Positions 9,620-19,455 of a stretch of DNA of 64,000 bases are shown piece after piece. The position numbers were made by a program, and so were the translations under genes. Source of the DNA: an uncultured Lysobacterales bacterium (GTDB lineage Bacteria; Pseudomonadota; Gammaproteobacteria; Xanthomonadales; Xanthomonadaceae); contig CAMPJI010000001.1 in NCBI GenBank assembly GCA_946886865.1, positions 35,434 to 99,433 of the forward strand, in the 5' to 3' direction. The stretch's first letter is position 1, and every line of letters begins with the position of its first letter. The notes under the pieces were generated by a model. The model searched no databases and was not told where the DNA came from. It saw nothing but the letters and a program-made list of their open reading frames with translations.

Positions 9620-11147
9620 CCACCTCACCACTCGCCACTTCCAGCCCCATCACCTCGGCCAGCAGCCGCTTCTGCTCAAGCGCCTCATCGCCCGCGCCCA
9701 GCGCCTGCATCAGCGCATCCAGCTCGCGCAGCGCCTCCGAGAGCTCCGCCATCGCTTCGGCCGCCAGGATTTCCGGCGCGGGTAGGCTGCGGGCGTCGAC
9801 GCTGTCGGCATCCTTGAGCCAGCTGATATCCAGTGAATCGCCGCGCTCGGCAATCTGCGCCCGGGTGAAGCAGCGAAAGCGGCCTTCCTCGCCTTCATCG
9901 GTGCGCGGGCTGGCGCCATTGGGGTCGCTGCCGTAGGCCTCCTCGAATGGCTTGAGGTGCGACTCGCCGAACGGGGTGCGCTTGCCGAAGCTGGGCATAT
10001 TGGTGCGCAGGTCGTAGACCCAGGTGGCCCGGGTGCAGCCGCTGTCTTGGCGCGGGTTGTCGGCGGTGCCTTTCTGGAAGAACAGCACATTGGTCTTGAC
10101 GCCCTGCGCATAGAAGATGCCGGTGGGCAGGCGCAGCAGGGTGTGGAGATTGCACTTATTCATCAGGTCGCGGCGGATTTCGGTGCCGACGCCGGCCTCG
10201 AACAGCACGTTGTCCGGCAGCACCACGGCGGCGCGGCCGCCGGGCTTGAGGCCGCGATAGATGTGCTGCAGGAAGGCCAGCTGCTTGTTGCTCGTGCGGT
10301 AGGTGAGGTCGTCGCGGGTTGGGCCGCCGCCGCCCTTGGCGGTACCGAACGGCGGGTTGGACAGGATGATGTCCACCCTGGGCAGCGCGGCGCCGGCATT
10401 GCCCAAGCTGTTGCCCAGCTGCACCACGCCTTCGCCTTCGCCCTCCATGCCGTGCAGCAGACAGTTCATCAGCGCCAGGCGGCGTGTGCCAGGCACCAGC
10501 TCCATGCCGGTGTAGGCGCGGGTGCGCTGGAAGCGGCGCTGGGCGTCGGTGAGCGTGTAGAGGTCATCGGTCTGCGCCTTGATGAAGGCATCGGCGGCGA
10601 TGAGGAAGCCGGCCGTGCCGGCGGCCGGGTCCTGGATCGTCTCGCCCGGCCGCGGCTGGAGGCGGCGGATGATGGAATCGATCAATGCGCGCGGAGTGAA
10701 GTACTGGCCGGCACCGGACTTGGTCTCGTTGGCGTTCTTCTGCAGCAGGCCTTCGTAGAGGTCGCCCAGACCGTCCTCGCGTGCGCTGAACCAGTCCAGC
10801 CCGTCCAATGCCTTGACCAGGGTTTCAAGGTGACGCGGCTCCTTGAGCCGGGTCTGCGCATCGGCGTAGATGGCTGCGATCATCGGATCGCTGCTCTTGC
10901 CCAGGTCCAGCAGCATCTGCCGGTAGTGGTTCAGCAGGTTGAGGCCGGAGCGGCTTTCCAGGTCCGGCCAGCGGCAGCCGTCGGGCAGCTTATGCTCGAA
11001 GGCGGGGTTGTTCCGCACCTGTTCGTATTCCATCTTCACGAACAGCAGCAGGACCAGCTCGGTCACGTAATCGCTGTAGTTGATGCCGTCGTCGCGGAGG
11101 ACGTCGCAGAGGTTCCAAAGCTTCTGGACGATGTCATTGTGGGTCAT
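9609..11147 (-). CDS. hsdM: type I restriction-modification N6-adenine methyltransferase HsdM
   Basis: Methyltransferase subunit, 512 aa. The start is ATG 11147; a longer open frame upstream to 11351 is unsupported by homology because the family begins near MTHNDIVQKLW. The order is an N-terminal HsdM helical domain, then the SAM-binding motif DPAAGTAGF (about 171-179), then the catalytic NPPF motif of N6-adenine methyltransferases (about 262-265). The preceding GAGQYFTPR stretch is family-typical. It lies 142 nt downstream of hsdR and overlaps hsdS. Methylation of host sites protects against the HsdR nuclease. Confidence 0.95.
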   Translation of the reverse strand: MTHNDIVQKLWNLCDVLRDDGINYSDYVTELVLLLFVKMEYEQVRNNPAFEHKLPDGCRWPDLESRSGLNLLNHYRQMLLDLGKSSDPMIAAIYADAQTRLKEPRHLETLVKALDGLDWFSAREDGLGDLYEGLLQKNANETKSGAGQYFTPRALIDSIIRRLQPRPGETIQDPAAGTAGFLIAADAFIKAQTDDLYTLTDAQRRFQRTRAYTGMELVPGTRRLALMNCLLHGMEGEGEGVVQLGNSLGNAGAALPRVDIILSNPPFGTAKGGGGPTRDDLTYRTSNKQLAFLQHIYRGLKPGGRAAVVLPDNVLFEAGVGTEIRRDLMNKCNLHTLLRLPTGIFYAQGVKTNVLFFQKGTADNPRQDSGCTRATWVYDLRTNMPSFGKRTPFGESHLKPFEEAYGSDPNGASPRTDEGEEGRFRCFTRAQIAERGDSLDISWLKDADSVDARSLPAPEILAAEAMAELSEALRELDALMQALGAGDEALEQKRLLAEVMGLEVASGEVDGE

Positions 11148-11289
11148 GCGAGGGCATTCCAAAGGTACTGAACTGCAGCGGCAGGGCGCCGAGGCAGTGC
11201 GCTTGGTGTCGGGGCTATCGCGGCGGCCATCGCTGCTGCGAGCTGGCCATTCTTTCACGCGCGGATGGAACTGGTACCACCCGCGCCCG

Positions 11290-14200
11290 TCATCCGGCCT
11301 GGTTCCAGAGCTGCTCCCCAATGTCGTCCAGAATCTGGTCCAGCCCGCCATCGAGCAGCTTGTCGAGCCTGGACGCGCCGCCGTCGGCTTCGAAGTTGCG
11401 CTGCACCACGTCCCGATCCATCACTACCTCATGCACAAGCTGCTGGGCCAAACGCTCCAGCCATCGCCGCTGCAGTGGAGTCCAAGCGCGTCGCCTATAA
11501 ATCGCCTGCATCGCGCTTGCGACACGGTGTTGGAACGGTATAAGCGCTTCCCCTAAGGCCGCCCGCCGGATGTGGCCGATGATGCTGGCCGCAATCTCCT
11601 GCTGGGTGCTTTCGCGCAGGGCGCCGCGCAAGTTGGCCTCACTGAAGCCGTGCTCATCCAGCAGCAGGCGAACCTCGCGAAGCTGGGCCCGAGTGAGGTC
11701 GCGGGGACGGTTGACGACCACGGTCAGGGCGACGGAGCGGTTGAGGTTCTCGCGAACGAAGCGGTCGAAGCTTTCAAGGTAGTCGGCCGGCCGTTCGTGC
11801 ACGCCGTAATTCTGCTGCCGGTCGAGTAGCTCATCTTCGTGCGTGGAGATGACCGGGTAGTGGTCGGAGCCGAGCAGGGCACCGACCTCCGCCAGCTGCT
11901 GTAGCAACTGTGGGTGCTCTTGAAGAAACTGGGCGGCGCCCCACGGACCCAGCGCGTGGAGATGGGTGTGAAGCCGTTCCGGTGCGACGCCCCATGCGGC
12001 CTCAAGTTGGTCCAGCTTGTCGCGTAGTGGCGGCTTCTGCTCCGCCCGATGCACGGCCTTGCGCAGTACGCGCATCAGCTTCTGGCCGAGCTGATCGAGG
12101 ACGTCCTGTGCGTGGCTGTCGCCGTTGCTGCCAGAAGCAGCCAGGCTGCGTGGATCCTTTACCTCATAGAGAAGCTGTTCGATGCTGACGTTGGGATCCT
12201 TGACCAGCGGCCTCATGGTGTCCACGTCTTCCAAGGCCGCGTAGAGGTCCACCGGGTCGTAGATGCGGAAGACGGTCTTGCCGATATCGTCATGGCGCCG
12301 AGTGGCGCGGCCCTTCATCTGCTCGTAGAGGATGCGTGAGCGAACCCGGCGCATGAACACCAGGTTGCAGATGGCAGGCACGTCGATGCCTGTGGTGAGC
12401 AGGTCGACGGTGATGGCGATATTGGGGTGGCGTTCGTTTTTGTAGCGCCGGATCAATGCGTCGACCTTGTCGCTGCGTCCGGTGACGATGGCCACGCTGG
12501 CCTGGTTATATTGCTCACCGTGGACGGCCTTGAAGGCGTTGTCGAGCAGGTGCTTCACGCGTTCCGCGTGGGCTTGGTTGACGCAGAAGATGAGCGTTTT
12601 CTCGTCCCCATCAGGATCCAGCTCCTTCGCCAGCTGTTCGCAGACGACCTGATCGAACGCCGGGGTGATGACACGGCGATTGAAGGATTCGACGTTGAAA
12701 TCGAGGTCATCCTCCAGCTCAGCGGTGTCGACTTCCCCGGTCTGGACGTTGACCACGCTGACCTGTTCGCCGCGTTCGAAGTGGATGCCGCGCGTGTTGA
12801 GCAGGGTTTCGTAGCGGATCGGTGGCTCGTGGTCGATCAGCCAGTCGTCAGCGACCGCCTCGCGGTAGCTGTAGGTATAGACCGGCTTGCCGAAGATGTC
12901 GGTGGTGTGTTTGGCAGGCGTCGCGGTCAGGCCAATGCGGTGTGCGTCGAAATAGTCGAGCACGCGCCGGTACTGCGACATGTACTGCGCGTGGTCGCGG
13001 ACGGCCAGCTCACCCTCGGTCATCTCCTGGTCGAGGGTGTAACCGCGGTGGGCTTCGTCCACGACGATGCAATCAAAGGTATCGATCGCGGGCGGGTTGT
13101 CCGACTGGAAGATGCGGCGGACCATGGCCTGGACCGTTGCAACCTGCACCCGCGCCTCGTCCGCAGTGGACGTGTCCTGCAGGCCGTCCAGGTTGTAGAT
13201 CTGCGTCAGCGTCTGGTTCTGCTCCAGTCGCATCTCGCCCATGGCGTCCTGGGCCTGTTCGCCGAGTGCGGAGCGGTCGACGAGGAACAGGATCCGGCGG
13301 AAGCGTTCGGTCTTCAGTAGGCGGTAGATGAGCCCGATTATGGTCCGGGTCTTGCCCGTGCCAGTGGCCATGGCCAACAGGCTGGTGCGGTGGCCGGCCG
13401 CCATGGCGTCCTCGACCGCCTGGATCGCTTGCTGCTGGTAGTCGCGCAGGCGAAGGTAGGACATGCCTTCCTCGGCCAACTGGGATTGCGCGCTGTCGAT
13501 GTCGCGCTTCAGCATGTCCGCGACGCCGGCCGGCGTATGGAATCCCTGCAAGGGTCGCCGCAGGTTGGAGGGTCGTCGCAGGTCGCGGAACCAGATGCCG
13601 GACTGCTCGGCCAACTGCTTGATGTACGGGCGACCATTGCAGGAGAACGCCAGCGGCACGTGAAAGGTGCCGTCTTGGCCGTCAGGCCAGGGAACGGTGA
13701 GGCCCGCCTCGCGCCAGGCCGGCTGCAGGTCGCCGGCAGGGACGAGATCGCGTGCATAGCGTTCGGCTTGCGGGATCCGGTCGGCGATGTTGATCCGCTT
13801 GCGCTTGGCTTCGACGATGGCGACGGGGACCAGGCCGGTGAACAGGACGTAGTCGGCGTTGGCACCGGCGACGCGGGTCGGCCACTCTGCGATCGCCCGG
13901 TTCACGCCCTTCTCCGGGCGAGCGCCGTTGGCGTAGGTGAGTTCAAGCGAATCGGCTTCCCAGCCCGCGTCCCGCAGTTGCTGGTCGATCAGGATGCGCG
14001 TCAGATCCTCGGTCAGGTCAAAATTCTGGCTCGCCTGATGCGTTGCAGCTTGAACCTGCTGCGTGGCACGCCCCGCCAGATCGGATGTCAGCCCGACCTG
14101 TTCGATCCGCTGGTCGAATTCCGCCCGCAGCTGGTCGAGTTCTTGTTCCCGCTCGGCGACCAGCGCTGCCTGTTCTCTTGCCTCCACGTCCATGGCTTCC

Positions 14201-14772
14201 GCCAGGGCCGCATGCAACTCCGCTTGCTCCTGCTGGAGCTGTGCGAGCTTCTGGCTATCGTCATGGGCTTTGCGTGCAGTGTCCAGCTCAGCCTTGAGCT
14301 GCTGGACTTCGGCCTGTACCCGCCGAAGCGGTGCCGCTGGATCCTGAGGGGCAGCAAAGGGACCGGGTTTGAAATCAGCCGTGTTCTGTCCGAATGCGCG
14401 GTGGTACCAGACTGCGAGCTCACGGGCGATCTTGAGGCCGTCCATCGCCTCGCGATGTTGCGTGGTGAAGCCATGGGTCGCCTTGTTGCCTTCCACCCGG
14501 AGGACGTGGAATAGCTCCCGGATTCGCGGGTCGAGCCGCAGCTCCCGCGACAGCTGGAAGATGAGATCAGCTTGCGAGGAGCGCTCGTCGACCTGGAGGC
14601 CGGCCCGGCCTGCCAGGTCCTTCGCCAAGGCCTCGCCGAGCTGGCGGAGCTTGATCAGCGTGGTGTTCGGATCAGCCGCGAAGACCTGCTCGGCCATGGT
14701 GGCCAGGGTCAGAAATACGGGGTCGTGCCCCTGAAGGAACCAGAAGTTGCTTTCGACCGGTCTACTGCCCAA
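11290..14772 (-). CDS. hsdR: type I restriction endonuclease subunit HsdR (EcoEI/EcoAI-like)
   Basis: Restriction and translocation subunit, about 1160 aa. No ATG is available near the start. TTG 14772 has an AAGGGGAAGG stretch just upstream and is preferred over TTG 14805, which has none. Domains: an N-terminal DUF4145-like region (SNFWFLQ to about 140), a Gln/Glu-rich coiled coil (about 150-245), a PD-(D/E)xK nuclease with NADYVLF and EAKRKR (about 310-330), a superfamily 2 helicase with Walker A TGTGKT (about 468), DEAH (about 570), motif III GLTATP and motif VI KGRATRR, and an EcoEI-type C-terminal domain. All catalytic motifs are intact. It is the first gene of the operon and divergent from the small gene at 14988. 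Confidence 0.95.
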   Translation of the reverse strand: MGSRPVESNFWFLQGHDPVFLTLATMAEQVFAADPNTTLIKLRQLGEALAKDLAGRAGLQVDERSSQADLIFQLSRELRLDPRIRELFHVLRVEGNKATHGFTTQHREAMDGLKIARELAVWYHRAFGQNTADFKPGPFAAPQDPAAPLRRVQAEVQQLKAELDTARKAHDDSQKLAQLQQEQAELHAALAEAMDVEAREQAALVAEREQELDQLRAEFDQRIEQVGLTSDLAGRATQQVQAATHQASQNFDLTEDLTRILIDQQLRDAGWEADSLELTYANGARPEKGVNRAIAEWPTRVAGANADYVLFTGLVPVAIVEAKRKRINIADRIPQAERYARDLVPAGDLQPAWREAGLTVPWPDGQDGTFHVPLAFSCNGRPYIKQLAEQSGIWFRDLRRPSNLRRPLQGFHTPAGVADMLKRDIDSAQSQLAEEGMSYLRLRDYQQQAIQAVEDAMAAGHRTSLLAMATGTGKTRTIIGLIYRLLKTERFRRILFLVDRSALGEQAQDAMGEMRLEQNQTLTQIYNLDGLQDTSTADEARVQVATVQAMVRRIFQSDNPPAIDTFDCIVVDEAHRGYTLDQEMTEGELAVRDHAQYMSQYRRVLDYFDAHRIGLTATPAKHTTDIFGKPVYTYSYREAVADDWLIDHEPPIRYETLLNTRGIHFERGEQVSVVNVQTGEVDTAELEDDLDFNVESFNRRVITPAFDQVVCEQLAKELDPDGDEKTLIFCVNQAHAERVKHLLDNAFKAVHGEQYNQASVAIVTGRSDKVDALIRRYKNERHPNIAITVDLLTTGIDVPAICNLVFMRRVRSRILYEQMKGRATRRHDDIGKTVFRIYDPVDLYAALEDVDTMRPLVKDPNVSIEQLLYEVKDPRSLAASGSNGDSHAQDVLDQLGQKLMRVLRKAVHRAEQKPPLRDKLDQLEAAWGVAPERLHTHLHALGPWGAAQFLQEHPQLLQQLAEVGALLGSDHYPVISTHEDELLDRQQNYGVHERPADYLESFDRFVRENLNRSVALTVVVNRPRDLTRAQLREVRLLLDEHGFSEANLRGALRESTQQEIAASIIGHIRRAALGEALIPFQHRVASAMQAIYRRRAWTPLQRRWLERLAQQLVHEVVMDRDVVQRNFEADGGASRLDKLLDGGLDQILDDIGEQLWNQAG

Positions 14773-14987
14773 AGCCTTCCCCTTGCGCCCCCCATTTCGG
14801 TCCAATCATAGGACATGTTGTGCTGCCCCCCTCCCGCGGGTACGGGCGTGGCGGCGGCCGGGACCGCTGACGCGTTGGGTGTGTCAACTAGGGCATGCTC
14901 CGCTGGAGTCGTGTAGCTTTTCGGCATCTGATGCTGGCGCCTTCGGGTTACAGGATCATCCTCGTGAATTCTTGGCAGGAGGGGAGA

Positions 14988-15320
14988 GTGTCGCCGAGTC
15001 TTGAAGAGAAGTTCCACGGTGCCATGCTGCACATCTATGAGTGTGCCGCGCAGCTACGGCCCCCATATCGCGCAACCCGCTTCCTGCAAATGGTTCAAGG
15101 CAACGGCGGTAAGGGGGCGGCGGATCAGCTTTTGGCATCCGCCAGCCCGTCCGCTGGATTCACCGAACTGTTCCTGCGCGGGCGCGAGAATCTCAAGTTG
15201 AGCGTTGAGTACCTGGTCCTGCAAGAGCCGTGGTCGGAGCTCTTCAGCGAAGAGCAGCTCGCAGTTGCCCACAAGCGATTGCTTGAAGTGGGTGTTGACC
15301 CCCCGGGTCCTTCCCGATAG
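14988..15320 (+). CDS. conserved 110-aa protein divergent from hsdR
   Basis: A small soluble protein of unknown function. The start is GTG 14988, with AGGAGG at 14977-14982 and a 5-nt spacer. The conserved core carries FHGAMLHIYE, RATRFLQMV and GFTELFLRGR, then LVLQEPWSELFSEEQ. From memory this pattern (FHxAMxxIY, TRFLxMV, GFxxLxxxGR, ELFTEEE) is shared by many short hypothetical proteins scattered in bacterial genomes, often near helicase or restriction genes. No catalytic motif is evident. It is divergent from hsdR with about 215 nt between, so the two could share a control region. It lies just inside the island edge. Confidence 0.82.
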   Translation: MSPSLEEKFHGAMLHIYECAAQLRPPYRATRFLQMVQGNGGKGAADQLLASASPSAGFTELFLRGRENLKLSVEYLVLQEPWSELFSEEQLAVAHKRLLEVGVDPPGPSR

Positions 15321-16077
<757 letters not shown>

Positions 16078-16236
16078 CAATGGTGTCGCGTCGGTCATCC
16101 CCTCCAGCGGCTAAGCCAGATTGCGACACGCGCTGCGGTTCTCAATGAGGCTCACCAGAAGACACCTCACAAAACTCAATTACCATCCGATCCGGCCGAT
16201 AACGTTCGGGATTACGTCAACACGAACTTTCAGCAA

Positions 16237-16728
16237 GTGAACGACCCCGTCCCCTTCAATCAAGGCGCGCAGATTTTCTGCAGAAGGCGTTTAGCCGGGT
16301 TCACCTTGGTCGAGCTCATGCTCGCGATGGGAGTGCTGGCTGTCTTGCTGGCCCTGGCGCTGCCTGCCTACGCGGATTACAAGGAGCGGATCAAGGTAAA
16401 GCAGGCCATAACCGAGATCGGCGTTATCGGAGTTGGGGTCAAGGACTATTACGCCGAGAACGGCCACTACCCGGAAACACTTGGCAGAATTGGGCAGGCC
16501 ATGGAAGATCCATGGGGCTCGCCCTATTACTACACCGACCTCAGCGGTAAGGGCGCCAAGGGAAAGGCGCGCAAGGACAAGAAGCTCAATCCACTCAATT
16601 CCGACTTCGACTTGTTCAGCGCGGGTAAGGACGGTGTGTTCAAGACGCAGATATCCAACAAGGACAGTGCCGACGACATCATCCGGGCCAATGACGGCCG
16701 CTTCATCGATCTCGCGTCCCAGTACTGA
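16237..16728 (+). CDS. GspG-like type II pseudopilin (orphan)
   Basis: A 163-aa type IV-pilin-like protein. The prepilin peptidase site is G21/F22 (AGFTLVEL), with the conserved Glu at +5 and a hydrophobic helix to about residue 45. The C-terminal domain has DPWGSPYYY and NSDFDLFSAGKDG, typical of the calcium-binding region of major pseudopilin GspG. The leader before cleavage is long and basic (CRRRLAG). The start is GTG 16237 with no strong SD. No other gsp gene is visible, so it is either an orphan or works with secretion genes elsewhere. Only 6 nt separate it from the next gene, which is a GGDEF-EAL protein. Confidence 0.88.
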   Translation: MNDPVPFNQGAQIFCRRRLAGFTLVELMLAMGVLAVLLALALPAYADYKERIKVKQAITEIGVIGVGVKDYYAENGHYPETLGRIGQAMEDPWGSPYYYTDLSGKGAKGKARKDKKLNPLNSDFDLFSAGKDGVFKTQISNKDSADDIIRANDGRFIDLASQY

Positions 16729-16734
16729 GGTTCC

Positions 16735-19440
16735 ATGAAGGTCGAAGGCACCTTCCTGCGGAGCCGCATCGCGCGGCGCACGTTCCTGTACTTCTGCGCC
16801 GCGGCCCTGGGTCCGGTCCTGGTGCTTTCGCTCATGGCCTACCGCGCGCTGGACGACAGTTCTCGCCAGGCGCGCGATCGCGAGGTGGTGTCCGCCGCAA
16901 AGGCATACGCGTTCCAAGTGCTCGAGCGCCTCGATTCGGCCTCGTCAGTGCTTGAATTCCTGGCCGCAAGCCCGTCGGCGGATGGAGCGCGGTCGTATGG
17001 CGACCCGCCTCCGATGTTCCGGCAGGTCCGGGCCTTGCCAGGGCCCGCCGACGTGACGCGACTCCGGGCGGGCACGCGGGTGGTCGTGCGCCCGGTAGAG
17101 GGCGATCTGCCGGCTGTCACGCTCGTCCATGTTGCTGTTCCCGCGCCCGATAGCGCGGCACCCGCGACGGCGTGGATGGGCGAATTGGACCGTGCCTTCC
17201 TGTGGGGGCCCGACGAAGAGCTCGAGGACGGCCAGTCGGTCTGTGTGCGCGTGCAGGATGGGCCCATGCTCCATTGCGGTGGTGGGGCCTCAGCCGTCGA
17301 CGCAGGTTCGGAGGTGCCTTCAGGCGAATGGACGCTGTTCCTCGGCGGCCGTTTCGACACGCCGTCCTGGGTGTTCACGACCTCGCTGCCTGCGCGCGGG
17401 GCCCTCGAGGCGCTCCCGGCGCTGCTCCGGAAGATCGGATGGATCTGGCTCGGCACGCTGCTGCTCGTTGCGTTGCTCAGTCTGCTCGTGATCCGCAGGA
17501 CCATGCTCCCGCTGGAGGAGCTGATCGAACAGACGCGACGGATCCCGCTGGGTCTCAAGCGCGAACATCGCGCCCGGCGTAACGACGAGTTCGGTCGGTT
17601 GACGACCGCATTCGACGAAATGGGGGAGACGGTGGCGCGCCAGCTGGGTGCACTGCGTGCACTGTCGGCCGTGGATGAGAAGATCCTCCAGGGGCGCCCG
17701 CTCGGCGAGGTCGTCCACCTCGTGTTGGACCGGATCCGGCACCTGTTCCCGGATGCTCTCGTCGGCGTGGCGATCCTCCCGTCTCCCGAGAAAAAGGGCG
17801 GAATGTACTGGCGGGCGGCGGGCGACGGCACGATCCGGCGGTCACGGTTGTCGGACGCCGGCCAGGTCGGCACGGACGATCCTCCCGCGGAACACTGGTG
17901 GCCCGCGCACCGGTTCGCGCCCGGGCGGGGCATCGCCGCGATGCTGGCCAGCGAAGGCGCTGCCCGCCTCTGGTACACCCCGTTGCGCACGGTGGAAGGG
18001 GTCGCGGGACAGCTCGCCGTCGGCATGGTGGATGAGGTCACGCCGCCGGACGCCGAGATGCACGAACTCAGCGAGATGGGCCGGCGCCTTGCGGTGGCGA
18101 TGGCCAGCCAGGAGCGTGAGGCAAGGCTCATCAGCCAGGCCCGCCGCGATGCGTTGACGGGCCTGCCCAACCGCTTTGCGGCCCAGGAGGCATTGGCCGA
18201 CATCGTGGCCGCCGCCGAACGGTCCGGTCACTCGGTCGCCGTGCTGTTCCTGGATCTCGACGGCTTCAAGGCGATCAATGACGGCCTGGGACACGCGACC
18301 GGTGATCGCGTGCTCGTGCAGGCAGCCGGTCTCCTGGACAGCCTGGCGCCGGGAGGCAGCCAGTTCGTCGCGCGCTATGGGGGCGACGAGTTCCTGGTGA
18401 TTCTGGCGCGCTCGGATGTCACGTCTGCGATCCGGGCGGCCGAGGAGGCGGTTTCGCGCCTGACGCGCCCGGTCGTGGTCGACGGCGTCGAGTTGTTCCT
18501 CGGCGTCAGCATCGGCATCGCGATGTACCCGGAGCATGCGACCGGCGTGGAGCGCCTGATACGACACTCCGACATCGCCATGTACGTGAGCAAGAAGTCC
18601 GGAGGCAATGGCGTGCGGATGTTCGAGCCCTGGATGACGGGTGATGCGACTGACCGGGTCCAGCTCGAGGCCGACCTTCATCGCGCGGTTGCCGCCGGCG
18701 AGGTGGCCGTCCACTTCCAGCCGGTGGTCGATACCCGTTCCGGACGGGTCGTCGGCGCCGAGGCATTGGCGCGCTGGAATCACCCCGCGCGTGGCCGCAT
18801 CGCGCCTGACGTGTTCATTCCGCTGGCCGAGAGCAGCGGCCTCATCGAGGAGCTGGGCGGCCAGGTGCTTGAAGTCGCCTGCCGGGCATTTGCCTCGTGG
18901 AAGCGTACGGGGTTCGAACTGGGCAGCGTGGCGGTCAATGTCTCCGGACGGCAGTTGCAGTCGGCGCGGTTCGTGGAAACAGTCCAACGCGCGATGGCAC
19001 GGCATGGCATGGGACGTGGTGAGCTGGAGATCGAAGTCACCGAAAGCATGCTGATGGTGGATGTGGCGCGGGCCGCGGAGCGGCTGGCGGCGATCCGCGC
19101 GCTCGGTGTCCACATCTCAGTGGATGATTTCGGTACCGGCTATTCGTCCCTGGCGTACCTGAAGGACCTGCCCGTGGACATCCTGAAGATCGACCGTGCA
19201 TTCATCTCGGAGATGAACACGTCGCCCGGTGGTTTCGCACTGGTCAAGGCCATCATCGCCATGGCCCATGCCACGGGGAAGTCGCTGATCGCGGAAGGGG
19301 TCGAGGATACGGCGCAGGTCGAGGCGCTGCGGGACATGGGCTGCGCCCGCATACAGGGCTACTGGTTTTCGCCACCGGTAGCGGAGGGCGTCATGCCGTC
19401 GCTTCTCAGCTCAACCCTGGCCACCGGACCGCAGTCGTAG
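16735..19440 (+). CDS. membrane GGDEF-EAL cyclic-di-GMP protein with HAMP domain
   Basis: A 901-aa membrane sensor. TM1 is at about 17-37, a periplasmic sensing domain follows to about 230, TM2 is at about 235-257, and a HAMP segment follows (IPLGLKREH...NDEFGRL). Next come a GAF-like region, a GGDEF domain with an intact active-site loop RYGGDEF (about 547-553), and an EAL domain with E676 in EALARW, plus EVTES and DDFGTGYSSLAYL. Both catalytic signatures are intact, so both diguanylate cyclase and phosphodiesterase activity are possible. It follows the pseudopilin gene by 6 nt and is probably co-transcribed. Two Cys in the periplasmic part (about 163 and 174) could form a disulphide. Confidence 0.93.
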   Translation: MKVEGTFLRSRIARRTFLYFCAAALGPVLVLSLMAYRALDDSSRQARDREVVSAAKAYAFQVLERLDSASSVLEFLAASPSADGARSYGDPPPMFRQVRALPGPADVTRLRAGTRVVVRPVEGDLPAVTLVHVAVPAPDSAAPATAWMGELDRAFLWGPDEELEDGQSVCVRVQDGPMLHCGGGASAVDAGSEVPSGEWTLFLGGRFDTPSWVFTTSLPARGALEALPALLRKIGWIWLGTLLLVALLSLLVIRRTMLPLEELIEQTRRIPLGLKREHRARRNDEFGRLTTAFDEMGETVARQLGALRALSAVDEKILQGRPLGEVVHLVLDRIRHLFPDALVGVAILPSPEKKGGMYWRAAGDGTIRRSRLSDAGQVGTDDPPAEHWWPAHRFAPGRGIAAMLASEGAARLWYTPLRTVEGVAGQLAVGMVDEVTPPDAEMHELSEMGRRLAVAMASQEREARLISQARRDALTGLPNRFAAQEALADIVAAAERSGHSVAVLFLDLDGFKAINDGLGHATGDRVLVQAAGLLDSLAPGGSQFVARYGGDEFLVILARSDVTSAIRAAEEAVSRLTRPVVVDGVELFLGVSIGIAMYPEHATGVERLIRHSDIAMYVSKKSGGNGVRMFEPWMTGDATDRVQLEADLHRAVAAGEVAVHFQPVVDTRSGRVVGAEALARWNHPARGRIAPDVFIPLAESSGLIEELGGQVLEVACRAFASWKRTGFELGSVAVNVSGRQLQSARFVETVQRAMARHGMGRGELEIEVTESMLMVDVARAAERLAAIRALGVHISVDDFGTGYSSLAYLKDLPVDILKIDRAFISEMNTSPGGFALVKAIIAMAHATGKSLIAEGVEDTAQVEALRDMGCARIQGYWFSPPVAEGVMPSLLSSTLATGPQS

Positions 19441-19455
19441 CGTCGTCCCTGAGGC

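Noticed and set aside
11148..11351. N-terminal extension of hsdM to 11351
   Set aside because: The extension overlaps the hsdR end and has no homology; the family begins at the MTHNDIVQ segment.
13390..14514. Long open frame antisense to hsdR
   Set aside because: It runs opposite a gene with full catalytic motifs. High GC produces long shadow frames, and the predicted protein has no domain.
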